This document shows, piece by piece, positions 25,094-35,587 of a stretch of 64,000 bases of DNA. The notes under the pieces are model-generated. The model searched no databases. It was not told where the DNA came from and saw only the letters and a program-made list of their open reading frames with translations. Position numbers and translations under genes: made by a program. The stretch's first letter is position 1. Each line of letters opens with the position of its first letter. The stretch comes from Marinactinospora thermotolerans DSM 45154 (GTDB lineage: Bacteria; Actinomycetota; Actinomycetes; Streptosporangiales; Streptosporangiaceae): the NCBI RefSeq assembly GCF_900167435.1, contig NZ_FUWS01000012.1:6323-70322 (forward strand), written 5' to 3'.

Positions 25094-26431
25094 GTGGTCG
25101 CGCAGAATACGGACCCAACCGGCGAGAAGGCACCGCCCACCAACCCGGCCGGCCGGGTCATCACGGCCAGCCTCGTGGGAACGTCCATCGAGTTCTACGA
25201 CTTCTACGTCTATGCGACGGCCGCCGTCCTCGTCTTCCCCCAGCTCTTCTTCCCCGCGGGGGACCCGACCGCGGCGACCCTCCAGTCGCTCGCCACCTTC
25301 GCCATCGCCTTCGTCGCCCGCCCCGTCGGCTCGGCCCTGTTCGGCCACTTCGGCGACCGCATCGGCCGCAAGGCCACGCTCGTCGCCTCCCTGCTGACGA
25401 TGGGCATCTCCACCGTCGCGATCGGCCTGCTGCCCACCCACGCCCAGATCGGCGTGTTCGCGCCCCTGCTCCTCGCCGTCTTCCGCTTCGGCCAGGGACT
25501 GGGCCTGGGCGGCGAGTGGGGCGGTGCCGCCCTGCTGGCCACCGAGAACGCCCCCCGGGCCAAGCGCGCGCTGTTCGGTACCTTCCCCCAGCTGGGCGCC
25601 CCCATCGGGTTCTTCCTGGCCAACGGCGTGTTCCTGCTGCTGTCGGAGGCCATGAGCGACGACGCCTTCCTGTCGTGGGGCTGGCGGGTGCCGTTCCTGC
25701 TGTCGGCCGTCCTGATCGTCGTGGGCCTGTGGGTGCGCCTCTCCCTGCACGAGACCCCCGCCTTCGCCAAGGTCGTCGCCTCGGGCTCACGCGCCAAGGC
25801 CCCCGTGACCGAGGTGTTCCGCACCGCCACCCCCGCCCTGGTGCTGGGCACGTTCATCATGCTCGCCACCTACGTGCTCTTCTACCTGATGACCGTGTTC
25901 TCGATGTCCTACGGCACCAGCCCCGAGGGACTGGGCTATGAGCGCTCGGAGTTCCTGGCGCTGCTGCTCGTCGGCGTGGTCTTCTTCGGCCTGACGGTCC
26001 CGGTGGCGGGCGTGCTCGCCGACCGGTTCGGCCGCCGGCCCACCCTGATCGTCACCACCTCGGCGATCCTGCTGTTCGGCCTCGTCCTCGGCCCGCTGTT
26101 CGGCGCGGGATCGGTGCCCGCCGTCCTCGCCTTCCTCATCATCGGCCTGGCGCTGATGGGCTTCACGTTCGGCCCGATGGGCGCGGTCCTGCCCGAGCTC
26201 TTCCCCACCAACGTCCGCTACAGCGGCGCGTCGATCTCCTACAACCTGGCAAGCCTGCTCGGCGCCTCGGTCGCCCCCTACATCGCCACCTGGCTGGCCG
26301 ACTCCTTCGGGCTGGCCTGGGTCGGCGGCTACCTCGCGATCGCCGCGGCCATCACCCTGGTCGCGCTGGTCATCAGCCGCGAGACCCGCGACACCTCGCT
26401 CGACGAGATCGGGACCGCCGCGAAGTCCTGA
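25094..26431 (+). CDS. MFS transporter, metabolite:H+ symporter (MHS) family
   Basis: A 445-residue transporter with 12 predicted membrane helices. Signature loops are GTSIEFYDFYVYATAA (the MHS N-terminal motif), FGDRIGRKATL between helices 2 and 3, FGQGLGLGGEWGGAALL in helix 4-5, and DRFGRRPTL in the second half. MHS members import organic acids or osmolytes (shikimate, alpha-ketoglutarate, proline-betaine types) with protons; the substrate cannot be told. The start GTG 25094 has GGAGGT about 10 nt upstream. A GC-rich terminator follows. Confidence 0.88.
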   Translation: MVAQNTDPTGEKAPPTNPAGRVITASLVGTSIEFYDFYVYATAAVLVFPQLFFPAGDPTAATLQSLATFAIAFVARPVGSALFGHFGDRIGRKATLVASLLTMGISTVAIGLLPTHAQIGVFAPLLLAVFRFGQGLGLGGEWGGAALLATENAPRAKRALFGTFPQLGAPIGFFLANGVFLLLSEAMSDDAFLSWGWRVPFLLSAVLIVVGLWVRLSLHETPAFAKVVASGSRAKAPVTEVFRTATPALVLGTFIMLATYVLFYLMTVFSMSYGTSPEGLGYERSEFLALLLVGVVFFGLTVPVAGVLADRFGRRPTLIVTTSAILLFGLVLGPLFGAGSVPAVLAFLIIGLALMGFTFGPMGAVLPELFPTNVRYSGASISYNLASLLGASVAPYIATWLADSFGLAWVGGYLAIAAAITLVALVISRETRDTSLDEIGTAAKS

Positions 26432-26444
26432 CACCCCACGACCG

Positions 26445-26481
26445 CGGGCGCGGGCGGGCCGTCGCGGCCGGCCCGCGCCCG
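26445..26481 (+). terminator. Terminator of the MHS transporter
   Basis: Arms 26445-26460 and 26466-26481 pair at 15 of 16 positions around a 5-nt loop, 14 nt after the stop. Confidence 0.75.
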
Positions 26482-26536
26482 TCGTCCTGTCCGGGGGCGG
26501 CCGTGCCCCCGGCGGGCCTGGCCCTAACCTGGGAGC

Positions 26537-26920
26537 ATGCGTTTCCCCTGGGCCGTTCTCATCGACCTCGTCTGCGTCCTGGCCTTCGTCCTCATCGGGC
26601 GTTCCAGCCACGGCGAGGGCAACGCCCTGCTCGGCCTCGCCACGACCCTGTGGCCGTTCGCGGCCGCGCTCGCGGCCGGGTGGCTGCTCACCCGGGCCTG
26701 GCGGGCGCCCGCCGCGGTCCTGCGCACCGGGGTGGGCGTGTGGGTGGTGACCATGGCCGGCGGCATGGCGCTGCGGGCCGTCACCGACGCGGGAACCGCC
26801 CCGTCCTTCGTGGTCGTGACCTCGGTCTTCCTCGGTGTGACGCTCCTCGGCTGGCGTGCCGTCGCCACCGCGGTGCTGCGCCGCCGCCCGGGCCGGGCCA
26901 CACCGGCCGCGTCCCGCTGA
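26537..26920 (+). CDS. DUF3054 membrane protein
   Basis: A 127-residue protein with four membrane helices. The motif IGRSSHGEGN after helix 1 and WLLTRAWRAP after helix 2 are those of DUF3054. It is widespread in actinobacteria and of unknown function. ATG 26537 has GGGAG upstream. Confidence 0.85.
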   Translation: MRFPWAVLIDLVCVLAFVLIGRSSHGEGNALLGLATTLWPFAAALAAGWLLTRAWRAPAAVLRTGVGVWVVTMAGGMALRAVTDAGTAPSFVVVTSVFLGVTLLGWRAVATAVLRRRPGRATPAASR

Positions 26921-27051
26921 CACGCCGGCCCGGCGTGCCGGCGGCCCTGTCCCGCCTCTCCCGCCACGGCTAGGCTGGACCGCGGAAACCGGCCCTGCGC
27001 GATCCGGCCGGACGTCTCCGGCGGATCCCCGCCCTTCCTGATGGGAGCGCC

Positions 27052-27417
27052 ATGGACGAGGTGATGATCGCCCTGGCCGCCGCGGTGGCCGGCAAGGTCG
27101 GCGAGTCGCTCGCCGAGAACCTGCGCGAGCCGCTGAAGCGGCTGCGCCGGGCGCTGCGGGAGCGCTTCCGCGACGCGCCGGACGCCCGCGCCGCGTTGGA
27201 GGCCGCCCAGGACGACCACGACGACGCGGTCGCCGTCGAGGAGCTGGCGGGCCACATCGCCTCCGTGGCCTCGACCGACGCCGAGATCGCCGAACTCGTC
27301 GCGCGCCTGCGCCCCCACGTCGCCACCGGCCGGGGTGACGTTGTCAACACCATCCACGGCGACGTCTCGGGAACCGCGATCCAGGCCGGCGAGATCCACG
27401 GCGACATCCGGCTGTGA
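27052..27417 (+). CDS. Helical protein with C-terminal RHIM/BASS-like amyloid motif
   Basis: A 121-residue protein. Residues 1-90 are helical and charged, starting with an amphipathic stretch (ALAAAVAGKVGESLAENL). The C-terminus, from N99 to I119, reads N-T-I-H-G-D-V-S-G-T-A-I-Q-A-G-E-I-H-G-D-I. The spacing G-x3-G-x-x-I-Q-A-G-x-I-x-G matches the bacterial amyloid signalling sequences similar to the animal RHIM (I/V-Q-x-G core) described in NLR-type immune loci of actinobacteria. Such motifs nucleate amyloid contacts between a sensor and an effector. Here the motif is at the extreme C-terminus of a short stand-alone protein. I cannot name the N-terminal domain, and there is no adjacent NLR. 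GGGAGC precedes ATG 27052. Confidence 0.65.
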   Translation: MDEVMIALAAAVAGKVGESLAENLREPLKRLRRALRERFRDAPDARAALEAAQDDHDDAVAVEELAGHIASVASTDAEIAELVARLRPHVATGRGDVVNTIHGDVSGTAIQAGEIHGDIRL

Positions 27418-27528
27418 GGGAGCCGGGAGGAGCCACAACGTGAACGGAGACGGCCGCTAGGTCCCGTTTTCGTTTCACCCCTCCCGGAAGGTGCGAAACG
27501 GTCCCGTCCCTTGTCTACCCTGGATCGG

Positions 27529-28188
27529 GTGAGTGAGCAGGTCGTCGCGTTCCCCGCAGCAGCTCCCGAAGCAGACCGGCCCGAGGTCGGTGTGGGCCCC
27601 TGGGAGGGGCCCTGGCCTGAGGGGGACCACTACGACCCGGTGCTCCTCGCCGAGGGCGACCGGCGCAACGTCGTCGACAGGTACCGCTACTGGAAGCGCG
27701 AGGCCATCGTCGCCGACCTCGACACACAGCGCCACCCGTTCCACGTGGCCGTGGAGAACTGGGAGCACGACTTCAACATCGGGTCGGTCGTGCGCACCGC
27801 CAACGCGTTCGGCGCCAAGGCCGTCCACATCGTCGGCAAGCGGCGCTGGAACCGGCGCGGCGCGATGGTGACCGACCGCTACCAGCACGTCCACCACCAC
27901 CCCGACACCACCGCCCTCCTCGCCTGGGCCGAGGAGGAGGACCTTCCCGTCATCGGGGTGGACAACCTCCCCGGTTCGGTCCCGTTGGAGACCTATCCCC
28001 TGCCCCGGGCCTGCGTCCTGGTCTTCGGACAGGAGGGGCCGGGACTCTCCGAGGAGGCCCGCTCGGTCTGTCGCGCGGTGCTGTCGATCGCCCAGTTCGG
28101 CTCCACCCGCTCCATCAACGCCGGCGCCGCCGCCGCGATCGCCATGCACGCCTGGGTACGCGCCCACGTCTACGGCCAGGGCCTATGA
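27529..28188 (+). CDS. TrmH/SpoU-family RNA 2'-O-methyltransferase
   Basis: A 219-residue SPOUT methyltransferase. Motif 1 is NIGSVVRTANAFGA, motif 2 is FGQEGPGLSEEA and motif 3 is IAQFGSTRSINAGAAAAIA. An N-terminal extension of about 60 residues precedes the knot domain. It would methylate ribose 2'-OH in tRNA or rRNA; the target cannot be read. GTG 27529 is preferred over TTG 27511. Its stop overlaps the start of the helicase (ATGA), so the two are co-translated. An inverted repeat (CGTTTC ... GAAACG) sits in the 110-bp gap before it. Confidence 0.85.
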   Translation: MSEQVVAFPAAAPEADRPEVGVGPWEGPWPEGDHYDPVLLAEGDRRNVVDRYRYWKREAIVADLDTQRHPFHVAVENWEHDFNIGSVVRTANAFGAKAVHIVGKRRWNRRGAMVTDRYQHVHHHPDTTALLAWAEEEDLPVIGVDNLPGSVPLETYPLPRACVLVFGQEGPGLSEEARSVCRAVLSIAQFGSTRSINAGAAAAIAMHAWVRAHVYGQGL

Positions 28189-31001
28189 GCGGCGTCGGCG
28201 AGGCGCGCTGGTCGGGCGGGCTGGCCCCGCACCAGCGCCAGGCGCTGGAGCTGCTGGCCGAGCGGTGGGCCACGGGCCGCAACCGCGCCTGGCTGGTGCT
28301 GCCGCCCGGCTCCGGGAAGACCCTGGTCGGCCTGGAGGCCGCGCGCCGACTGGGCCGGCGCACCGTGGTGTTCGCCCCCAACGCCGCGGTCCAGGGGCAG
28401 TGGGCCGCGCAGTGGCGGTCGTTCGAACGCCCCGAGGGCTGCACCGCCGGTGTCGACCGCCGGCTGCGCGACGACGTCACCGTCCTCACCTACTCGTCCC
28501 TGGCCTTGTTCGACCCCGACGCCGAGACCGACGAGGAGGGCCGCCCCCAGGCCCAGCCCAAGCGGCTGCACGGCAACGGCTCGGCGCTCCTGGACACGTT
28601 GCGCGCCGAAGGCCCCCTCACCCTGGTCCTCGACGAGTGCCACCACCTGCTCCAGGCATGGGGGCGCCTGCTCGGCGAGATCCTGTCGGGTTTCACCGAC
28701 GTCCACGTCATCGGCCTGACCGGCACGCCGACAACGGCCCTGACCCCGAGCGAGTCCGCGCTCGTCACCCGCCTGTTCGGGGAGCCGCTGCGCGGCGCGT
28801 CCACCCCGGCGCTCGTCCGCGAGGCACGCCTGGCCCCCTTCGCCGAGTTCGCCTGGATCACCGAACCCACCCCCGCCGAACACGCCTACATCGGCGAGGA
28901 GGGACAGCGCTTCGCCGACCTGTGCGCCGACCTGCTCTCCCCCGGGTTCGCCTCGACCGACTTCCTGCCCTGGCTGCGCGCCCGCTTCCACGAACGTGTC
29001 GGCGCGGACGGGACGGCGGTGCCCTGGTCCCAGATCTCCGCCGAGACCCCCGAACGCGCCGACGCGGTACTGCGGCTCCACCACGCGGGCCTGTGCGAGC
29101 TTCCCCCGGGCGCGCGCTTGGTGGAACGCCACCGCCGCCCGCCCCGGGCCGAGGACTGGACCGCCCTGCTCGGCGACTACGTGACGACGGGACTCCAGGT
29201 CGCCGCGCCTTCGCCCGATGACGAGAAGGCGATCGAGCGCATCCGCGCCGCGCTGCCCTCCGTCGGCTGCACGCTCACCAAGCGGGGAATCCGCGCCGCG
29301 CGTTCCCCCGTGGACCGGGTGCTGGCCCGCAGCTCCGCGAAGGGGCACGCGGCGGTGGAGATCGCCGCCGCCGAGGCGGCGACCCTGGGCGAGGAGCTGC
29401 GCGCCCTGATCCTGTGCGACCACGAACGCGCCACGAGCCGCCCTTCGACCCGGTTGCGCGAGGTCCTGGCCGACGACGCGGGCTCGGCCTGGGCGCAACT
29501 GGACCTGCTGGTCGCCGACGAGCGGACCCGGCCGTTGGCGCCCATGCTGGTCACCGGCCGCACCGTGGCGGCCGCACCGGACGTGGCCGAGGCGTTCGTC
29601 GCCTGGGTGCGACGCCGACGCCCCAACCTGCGCCTCGACGTGACCCCCACCGAGGACGGCCGGCTGGCGCGGGTCGAAGGCTCCTGGACGCCGCGGCACT
29701 GGGTACGGCTGGCCACCGCCTACTTCACCAAGGGGGCGAGCCGGCTGCTGGTGGGCACGCGGGCCCTGCTCGGCGAGGGGTGGGACGCCCCCGCGCTGAA
29801 CACCATCGTGGACCTGACCACCGCGACCACGGCCACCGCCGTCACGCAGAGCCGCGGCCGGGCGCTGCGGCTCGACCCCCGCCGTCCCGGCAAGGCCGCG
29901 CACACCTGGACGGTCGTGTGCGTGAGCGACCGCCACCCCAAGGGCGCCGCCGACTGGGACCGCTTCGCCCGCAAACACGAAGGGGTCCTGGGCGCCGACG
30001 AGCAGGGCGAGGTGACCAGCGGGATCTCCCACATCGACCCCTCCTTCTCCTCCTACGCCCCTCCGTCCCCCGGGGAGTTCGGCGCGCTGAACGCGCGCAT
30101 GCTGGCCCGCGCCGCGGACCGGGAGGCGACCCGGGCGCGCTGGCGGATCGGCGCGCCCTACACCGACGAGCTGCTGCCGACGCTGCGGGTCCGGCCGCTG
30201 TCCGAGGACTCCGCCACCCCTGCGCGCCCCGTCCCCGGCCCGGTGCACCCTCCCGAGGCGATTCCGGCCGCCTCCGGGGTCGCCCCACGCGAACCGCTGT
30301 CATCGCGGCCCAACGGAACGTCGCTGCTGGCCGGTACGGCCACTCTGGCCGGCGGGACGGTGCTGCTCGGCCTGGTCCTGCCGGCGGTCGTGGCGCTGGT
30401 GGCCGCGGTCGCGGCCGGCGCCACCGTCGAACGGCTGGCCACCCGCGCCGTGCGGGAACGCGCGGCCACCGGACTGGTCATGGCCGCCTCCGAAGGGCCG
30501 GAGGTCTGGCGGTTCGGTTACGCCGTCGCCGACGCGCTGCGATTGGCGGGACACTCGGCGATCGGCGCCGAGGGCGTGCGCGCGCGACCCGGCCCCGGCG
30601 GCACCTACCTCATGTCGCTGAGCGGCGCCGGCCCGCACGCCGCGTCCCTGTTCTGTGAGGCCCTGGAGGGCGCGCTGTCGCCGCTGGTGGGCAGTCCGCG
30701 TTACGTCATCGCGCGCTTCTCGCTCGCCCCGGCGGTGTCGGAACCGCACGCGGCGCGGCGCACCGCGGCGGCCTGGCTGCGTGGCCGCGCCCCCGTGAAC
30801 CCGGGATCGCCCCACCCCGTTCCGGCGCTGTTCGCCCGCGACCGCGCGGGGATCGAGGCGTTCGCCTCCGCCTGGAACCGGTGGATCTCCCTGAGCGAAC
30901 CGGTGTACACGGCGAGCCCGGCGGGGGCGAAGCTCCTGCGGGAGTACTACGCGACCGACTCCTACCCGGTGTCCACCTCGCTGCGGTTGACCTGGTCCTG
31001 A
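28185..31001 (+). CDS. SF2 (DEAD/DEAH-like) helicase with C-terminal membrane segment
   Basis: A 938-residue superfamily 2 ATPase. Motif I is PPGSGKT (residues 40-46), motif II DECH (150-153), motif III-like TGTPT (179-183), and motif VI Q-SRGRALR (555-562) after VGTRALLGEGWDAP. Residues about 690-705 are a Pro-rich linker. About 707-745 is a continuous hydrophobic stretch long enough for a membrane hairpin (AGTATLAGGTVLLGLVLPA onward). A soluble C-terminal domain of about 190 residues with no recognised family follows. It overlaps the TrmH gene by 4 bp. A membrane-linked helicase is unusual; I infer nucleic-acid remodelling at the membrane but cannot say on what. Confidence 0.78.
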   Translation: MSGVGEARWSGGLAPHQRQALELLAERWATGRNRAWLVLPPGSGKTLVGLEAARRLGRRTVVFAPNAAVQGQWAAQWRSFERPEGCTAGVDRRLRDDVTVLTYSSLALFDPDAETDEEGRPQAQPKRLHGNGSALLDTLRAEGPLTLVLDECHHLLQAWGRLLGEILSGFTDVHVIGLTGTPTTALTPSESALVTRLFGEPLRGASTPALVREARLAPFAEFAWITEPTPAEHAYIGEEGQRFADLCADLLSPGFASTDFLPWLRARFHERVGADGTAVPWSQISAETPERADAVLRLHHAGLCELPPGARLVERHRRPPRAEDWTALLGDYVTTGLQVAAPSPDDEKAIERIRAALPSVGCTLTKRGIRAARSPVDRVLARSSAKGHAAVEIAAAEAATLGEELRALILCDHERATSRPSTRLREVLADDAGSAWAQLDLLVADERTRPLAPMLVTGRTVAAAPDVAEAFVAWVRRRRPNLRLDVTPTEDGRLARVEGSWTPRHWVRLATAYFTKGASRLLVGTRALLGEGWDAPALNTIVDLTTATTATAVTQSRGRALRLDPRRPGKAAHTWTVVCVSDRHPKGAADWDRFARKHEGVLGADEQGEVTSGISHIDPSFSSYAPPSPGEFGALNARMLARAADREATRARWRIGAPYTDELLPTLRVRPLSEDSATPARPVPGPVHPPEAIPAASGVAPREPLSSRPNGTSLLAGTATLAGGTVLLGLVLPAVVALVAAVAAGATVERLATRAVRERAATGLVMAASEGPEVWRFGYAVADALRLAGHSAIGAEGVRARPGPGGTYLMSLSGAGPHAASLFCEALEGALSPLVGSPRYVIARFSLAPAVSEPHAARRTAAAWLRGRAPVNPGSPHPVPALFARDRAGIEAFASAWNRWISLSEPVYTASPAGAKLLREYYATDSYPVSTSLRLTWS

Positions 31002-31106
31002 CCCCCGCCGCCGGGGCCACATGCCGCCCCTCCTCACGGGGCGGGACCACCGCGGCGCCGCGCGCCCGCCGGCCCCCACCACGGTCACGGCCGAGCCCGG
31101 CAACGC

Positions 31107-31142
31107 GAACGGGGCCGCCCCCGGAAGGGAACGGCCCCGTTC
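31107..31142. terminator. Bidirectional terminator
   Basis: GAACGGGGCCG (31107-31117) and CGGCCCCGTTC (31132-31142) pair perfectly over 11 bp. It lies between the convergent helicase and sdhB, 20 nt before the sdhB stop. Confidence 0.8.
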
Positions 31143-31161
31143 ACGGACGGTGTGGGACGCC

Positions 31162-31904
31162 TTAGAGCTTGCCGCTCGCCAGCGCGCCCAGCAGGTCCTT
31201 GTTGAGCTGGGAGATCGTGTCCAGCGGGATGCCCTTCGGGCAGACCGCCGCGCACTCGCCGATGTTGGTGCAGCCGCCGAAGTCCTCCTCGTCGTGCTGG
31301 TTCACCATCTTGACCACGCGGGCCGCCCGCTCGGGCTGGCCCTGCGGGAGCATGCCCAGGTGGGTGACCTTGGCGGCGGTGAACAGCATGCCCGAGGCGT
31401 TGGGGCAGGCCGCCACGCACGCGCCGCAGCCGATGCAGGTCGCGGCGTCGAAGGCGCGGTCGGCGTCGGCCTTGGGGATCGGGTTGGCGTGGGCGTCGGG
31501 CGCGGTCCCGGTCGGGGCGCTGATGTAGCCGCCGGCCTGGATGATCCGGTCGAAGGCGCCACGGTCGACCACGAGGTCCTTGATGACCGGGAACGCCTTG
31601 GCCCGCCACGGCTCGACGTCGATGACGTCGCCGTCCTTGAAGCTGCGCATGTGCAGCTGGCAGGTGGTGGTGGTCTCGGGGCCGTGGGCGACACCGTTGA
31701 TCACGACACCACAGGCACCACAGATGCCCTCGCGGCAGTCGTGGTCGAAGGCCACCGGGTCCTCGCCCGCGAGCGTGAGCTTCTCGTTGAGGACGTCGAG
31801 CATCTCGAGGAAGGACATGTCCTGGGACACGTCCTCCACCTTGTAGGTGACCATCCGGCCCTCGTCGCCGCGGCCCTTCTGGCGCCAAACGCGCAGGGTG
31901 ATGT

Positions 31905-31908
<4 letters not shown>
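31162..31908 (-). CDS. sdhB: Succinate dehydrogenase iron-sulfur subunit
   Basis: A 248-residue FeS protein carrying electrons from SdhA to quinone. The [2Fe-2S] cysteines are in [10 protein letters not shown] and the later TTTTC; the [4Fe-4S]/[3Fe-4S] cysteines are in [13 protein letters not shown] and [17 protein letters not shown] 31908 overlaps the sdhA stop (GTGA); the open frame upstream of it is only a shadow of sdhA. It is last of the sdhCAB operon on the minus strand and ends at a hairpin. Confidence 0.94.
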
Positions 31909-33845
<1,937 letters not shown>

Positions 33846-34550
33846 TTAGCTCACCAGCCCGAAGAAGACGGAGAAGGGCGGGATCAGGAAGCCCACCGTG
33901 ATGACGAGCGCGATCGCGGTCGCCGTGATGTTGAGCACGCGCTGACGGGAGGCCTTGTTGGCCCCCAGCGTCTGGGTCGCGCTCCAGATGCCGTGACGCA
34001 GGTGGAAGCCGACGGCGATCATCGCGATGAGGTAGGTGAGGAGCACCCACCAGATCTGGAATCCGTTGACCACGCGCTCGTAGGGGCTGTCGGAGGCGCC
34101 GCCGGGAGCGATGTTGTTGGTGGTCAGGTGGAGGATGTGGTAGATCACGAAGAGCGCGAGGATGACCCCGCCCCAGCGCATGGTACGCGAGGCGTAGGTC
34201 TGCTGGACCGGCTTGCGCCGCGTCTGGTAGCGCTGCCCGGCCGGCCGCGCCCGGCGGGCCCGGGCCCACAGGGTGAACGCCGCGTAGGCGTGGATCAGGA
34301 CGCTCGCCAGCAGGACGATGCGGATGATCCACAGCGCCCCCTCGGGCGGGAGCATCGGCTCACCGATCACCCGGATGTGATGGGAGTACTCGTCGAAGAC
34401 CTCCTGGCCTCCGAAGATCATCAGGTTGCCGTACATGTGCACGATCAAGAACAGCACGAGGATCCCACCGGTGACCGCCATCGCGGATTTGAGGGCCACC
34501 GTGGACTTGAATGCCGTTGACCGCTGCTTGGTCAGGGTACTGTTCGCCAC
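33846..34550 (-). CDS. sdhC: Succinate dehydrogenase cytochrome b subunit (type B anchor)
   Basis: A 234-residue membrane anchor with five helices, carrying diheme cytochrome b in this class. Conserved histidines lie in LFLIVHMYGNL, VLIHAYAAF, YHILHLTTN and VGFHLRHGIWSATQTLG. One polypeptide replaces SdhC+SdhD, as in B-type Sdh. GTG 34550 heads the operon; an 80-bp gap separates it from the divergent LysR gene and should hold both promoters. Confidence 0.92.
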   Translation of the reverse strand: MANSTLTKQRSTAFKSTVALKSAMAVTGGILVLFLIVHMYGNLMIFGGQEVFDEYSHHIRVIGEPMLPPEGALWIIRIVLLASVLIHAYAAFTLWARARRARPAGQRYQTRRKPVQQTYASRTMRWGGVILALFVIYHILHLTTNNIAPGGASDSPYERVVNGFQIWWVLLTYLIAMIAVGFHLRHGIWSATQTLGANKASRQRVLNITATAIALVITVGFLIPPFSVFFGLVS

Positions 34551-34610
34551 AACCTGTCACTTTAAAACTTGGTGAACAGCACCGTCTAAGTCATGAGAAC
34601 GCTGGTCTCC

Positions 34611-34625
34611 ATAGACATAGGCTAT
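34611..34625. promoter_or_regulatory. Candidate LysR box between lysR and sdhC
   Basis: ATAGACATAGGCTAT has the ATAG-N7-CTAT (T-N11-A) form used by LysR regulators, 6 bp before the lysR start and within the shared 80-bp promoter gap. The position would allow autorepression and control of sdhCAB. Confidence 0.5.
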
Positions 34626-34630
34626 CGAGC

Positions 34631-35572
34631 ATGCAGTTCCAGCAGCTGGCCTACTTCGTCGCGGTCGCCAAGACACGGCATTTCACCCGCGCAGCGGAGG
34701 TTTCGCGCGTCGCCCAGCCCAGCCTGAGCAAGCAGATCCGGGCCCTGGAAGAGGAACTGGGAGCACCGTTATTCGTTCGTGCCCGGGGAAATATCACACT
34801 GACTCCCGCCGGTGAAGTCCTTCTTCCCCTGGCCCAACGCATCCTCACCGACATGGAGACCGCCCGGCGCGAGGTCCAGGAACTCGCCGGCATGCGACGC
34901 GGCCGCGTCCGCCTGGGGGCCACCCCCTCCCTGTGCGCGGGGCTCCTGGCCCCCGCCCTGGCCTCCTTCCACTCCCGCTTCCCCGGTATCGAACTGCACG
35001 TGGAGGAGAGCGGGTCACGCGACCTGATCCGCGCCCTGGGCCGGGGCGAACTCGACCTGGCCCTCATCATCCTGCCGCTGCACAGCAGCGACCCCGCGTT
35101 CGTCACCACGCCGATCCTGCGCGAGAACCTCGTCGTCGCCAGCCCCCGCGACGCCCCGCCCCCGAGCAACCGGGCATCGATGCGCATCACCGACCTGCGC
35201 GACAAACCCTTGGTGATGTTCCGCCGCGGCTACGACGTGCGCGAAGCGACCCTGCACGCCTGCCGCGCCGCCGGGTTCGAACCACGGCTGGCGGTCGAGG
35301 GCGGCGAGATGGACGCCGTCCTACGCTTCGTCGAGGCCGGCCTGGGCCTGGCGGTCGTGCCCAGCATGGTACTGAAGAATCGACCGGGCCTGCGCGGCAC
35401 CCCCCTGGCCCGCCCCCGGCTGCTCCGGACGATCGCCCTGGCCCACCGCAAGGACGTCGAGCCCTCCAACACCGCCAAGGCGTTCCGCCGCGGCCTGATG
35501 AACCACCTGAGCGCGCTACCCCCCGAGGAGCTCGGGGCCGATCTGGAGGTCATCTCCTCCCCCGTCGTCTGA
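34631..35572 (+). CDS. LysR-family transcriptional regulator
   Basis: A 313-residue regulator with an N-terminal winged HTH (QQLAYFVAVAKTRHFTRAAE, then SQ-type PSLSKQIRALEEELGAPLF) and a substrate-binding-fold effector domain (GATPSLCAGLLAPAL onward). It is divergent from sdhCAB, the usual arrangement for a LysR controlling its neighbour. A control role over succinate oxidation is inferred from the position only. The start ATG 34631 fits the HTH; the longer upstream frame enters the sdhC region. Confidence 0.88.
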   Translation: MQFQQLAYFVAVAKTRHFTRAAEVSRVAQPSLSKQIRALEEELGAPLFVRARGNITLTPAGEVLLPLAQRILTDMETARREVQELAGMRRGRVRLGATPSLCAGLLAPALASFHSRFPGIELHVEESGSRDLIRALGRGELDLALIILPLHSSDPAFVTTPILRENLVVASPRDAPPPSNRASMRITDLRDKPLVMFRRGYDVREATLHACRAAGFEPRLAVEGGEMDAVLRFVEAGLGLAVVPSMVLKNRPGLRGTPLARPRLLRTIALAHRKDVEPSNTAKAFRRGLMNHLSALPPEELGADLEVISSPVV

Positions 35573-35587
35573 CCCGAAGCGCCGGCG

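Noticed and set aside
27418-27528. Toxin-antitoxin or regulatory RNA between the RHIM-like and TrmH genes
   Set aside because: Only a short CGTTTC/GAAACG inverted repeat is visible; it does not support more than a weak terminator or promoter structure.
35268-35285. GGGTTCGAACC-like sequence resembling a tRNA T-arm
   Set aside because: It lies inside the lysR coding region and no tRNA cloverleaf can be formed around it.
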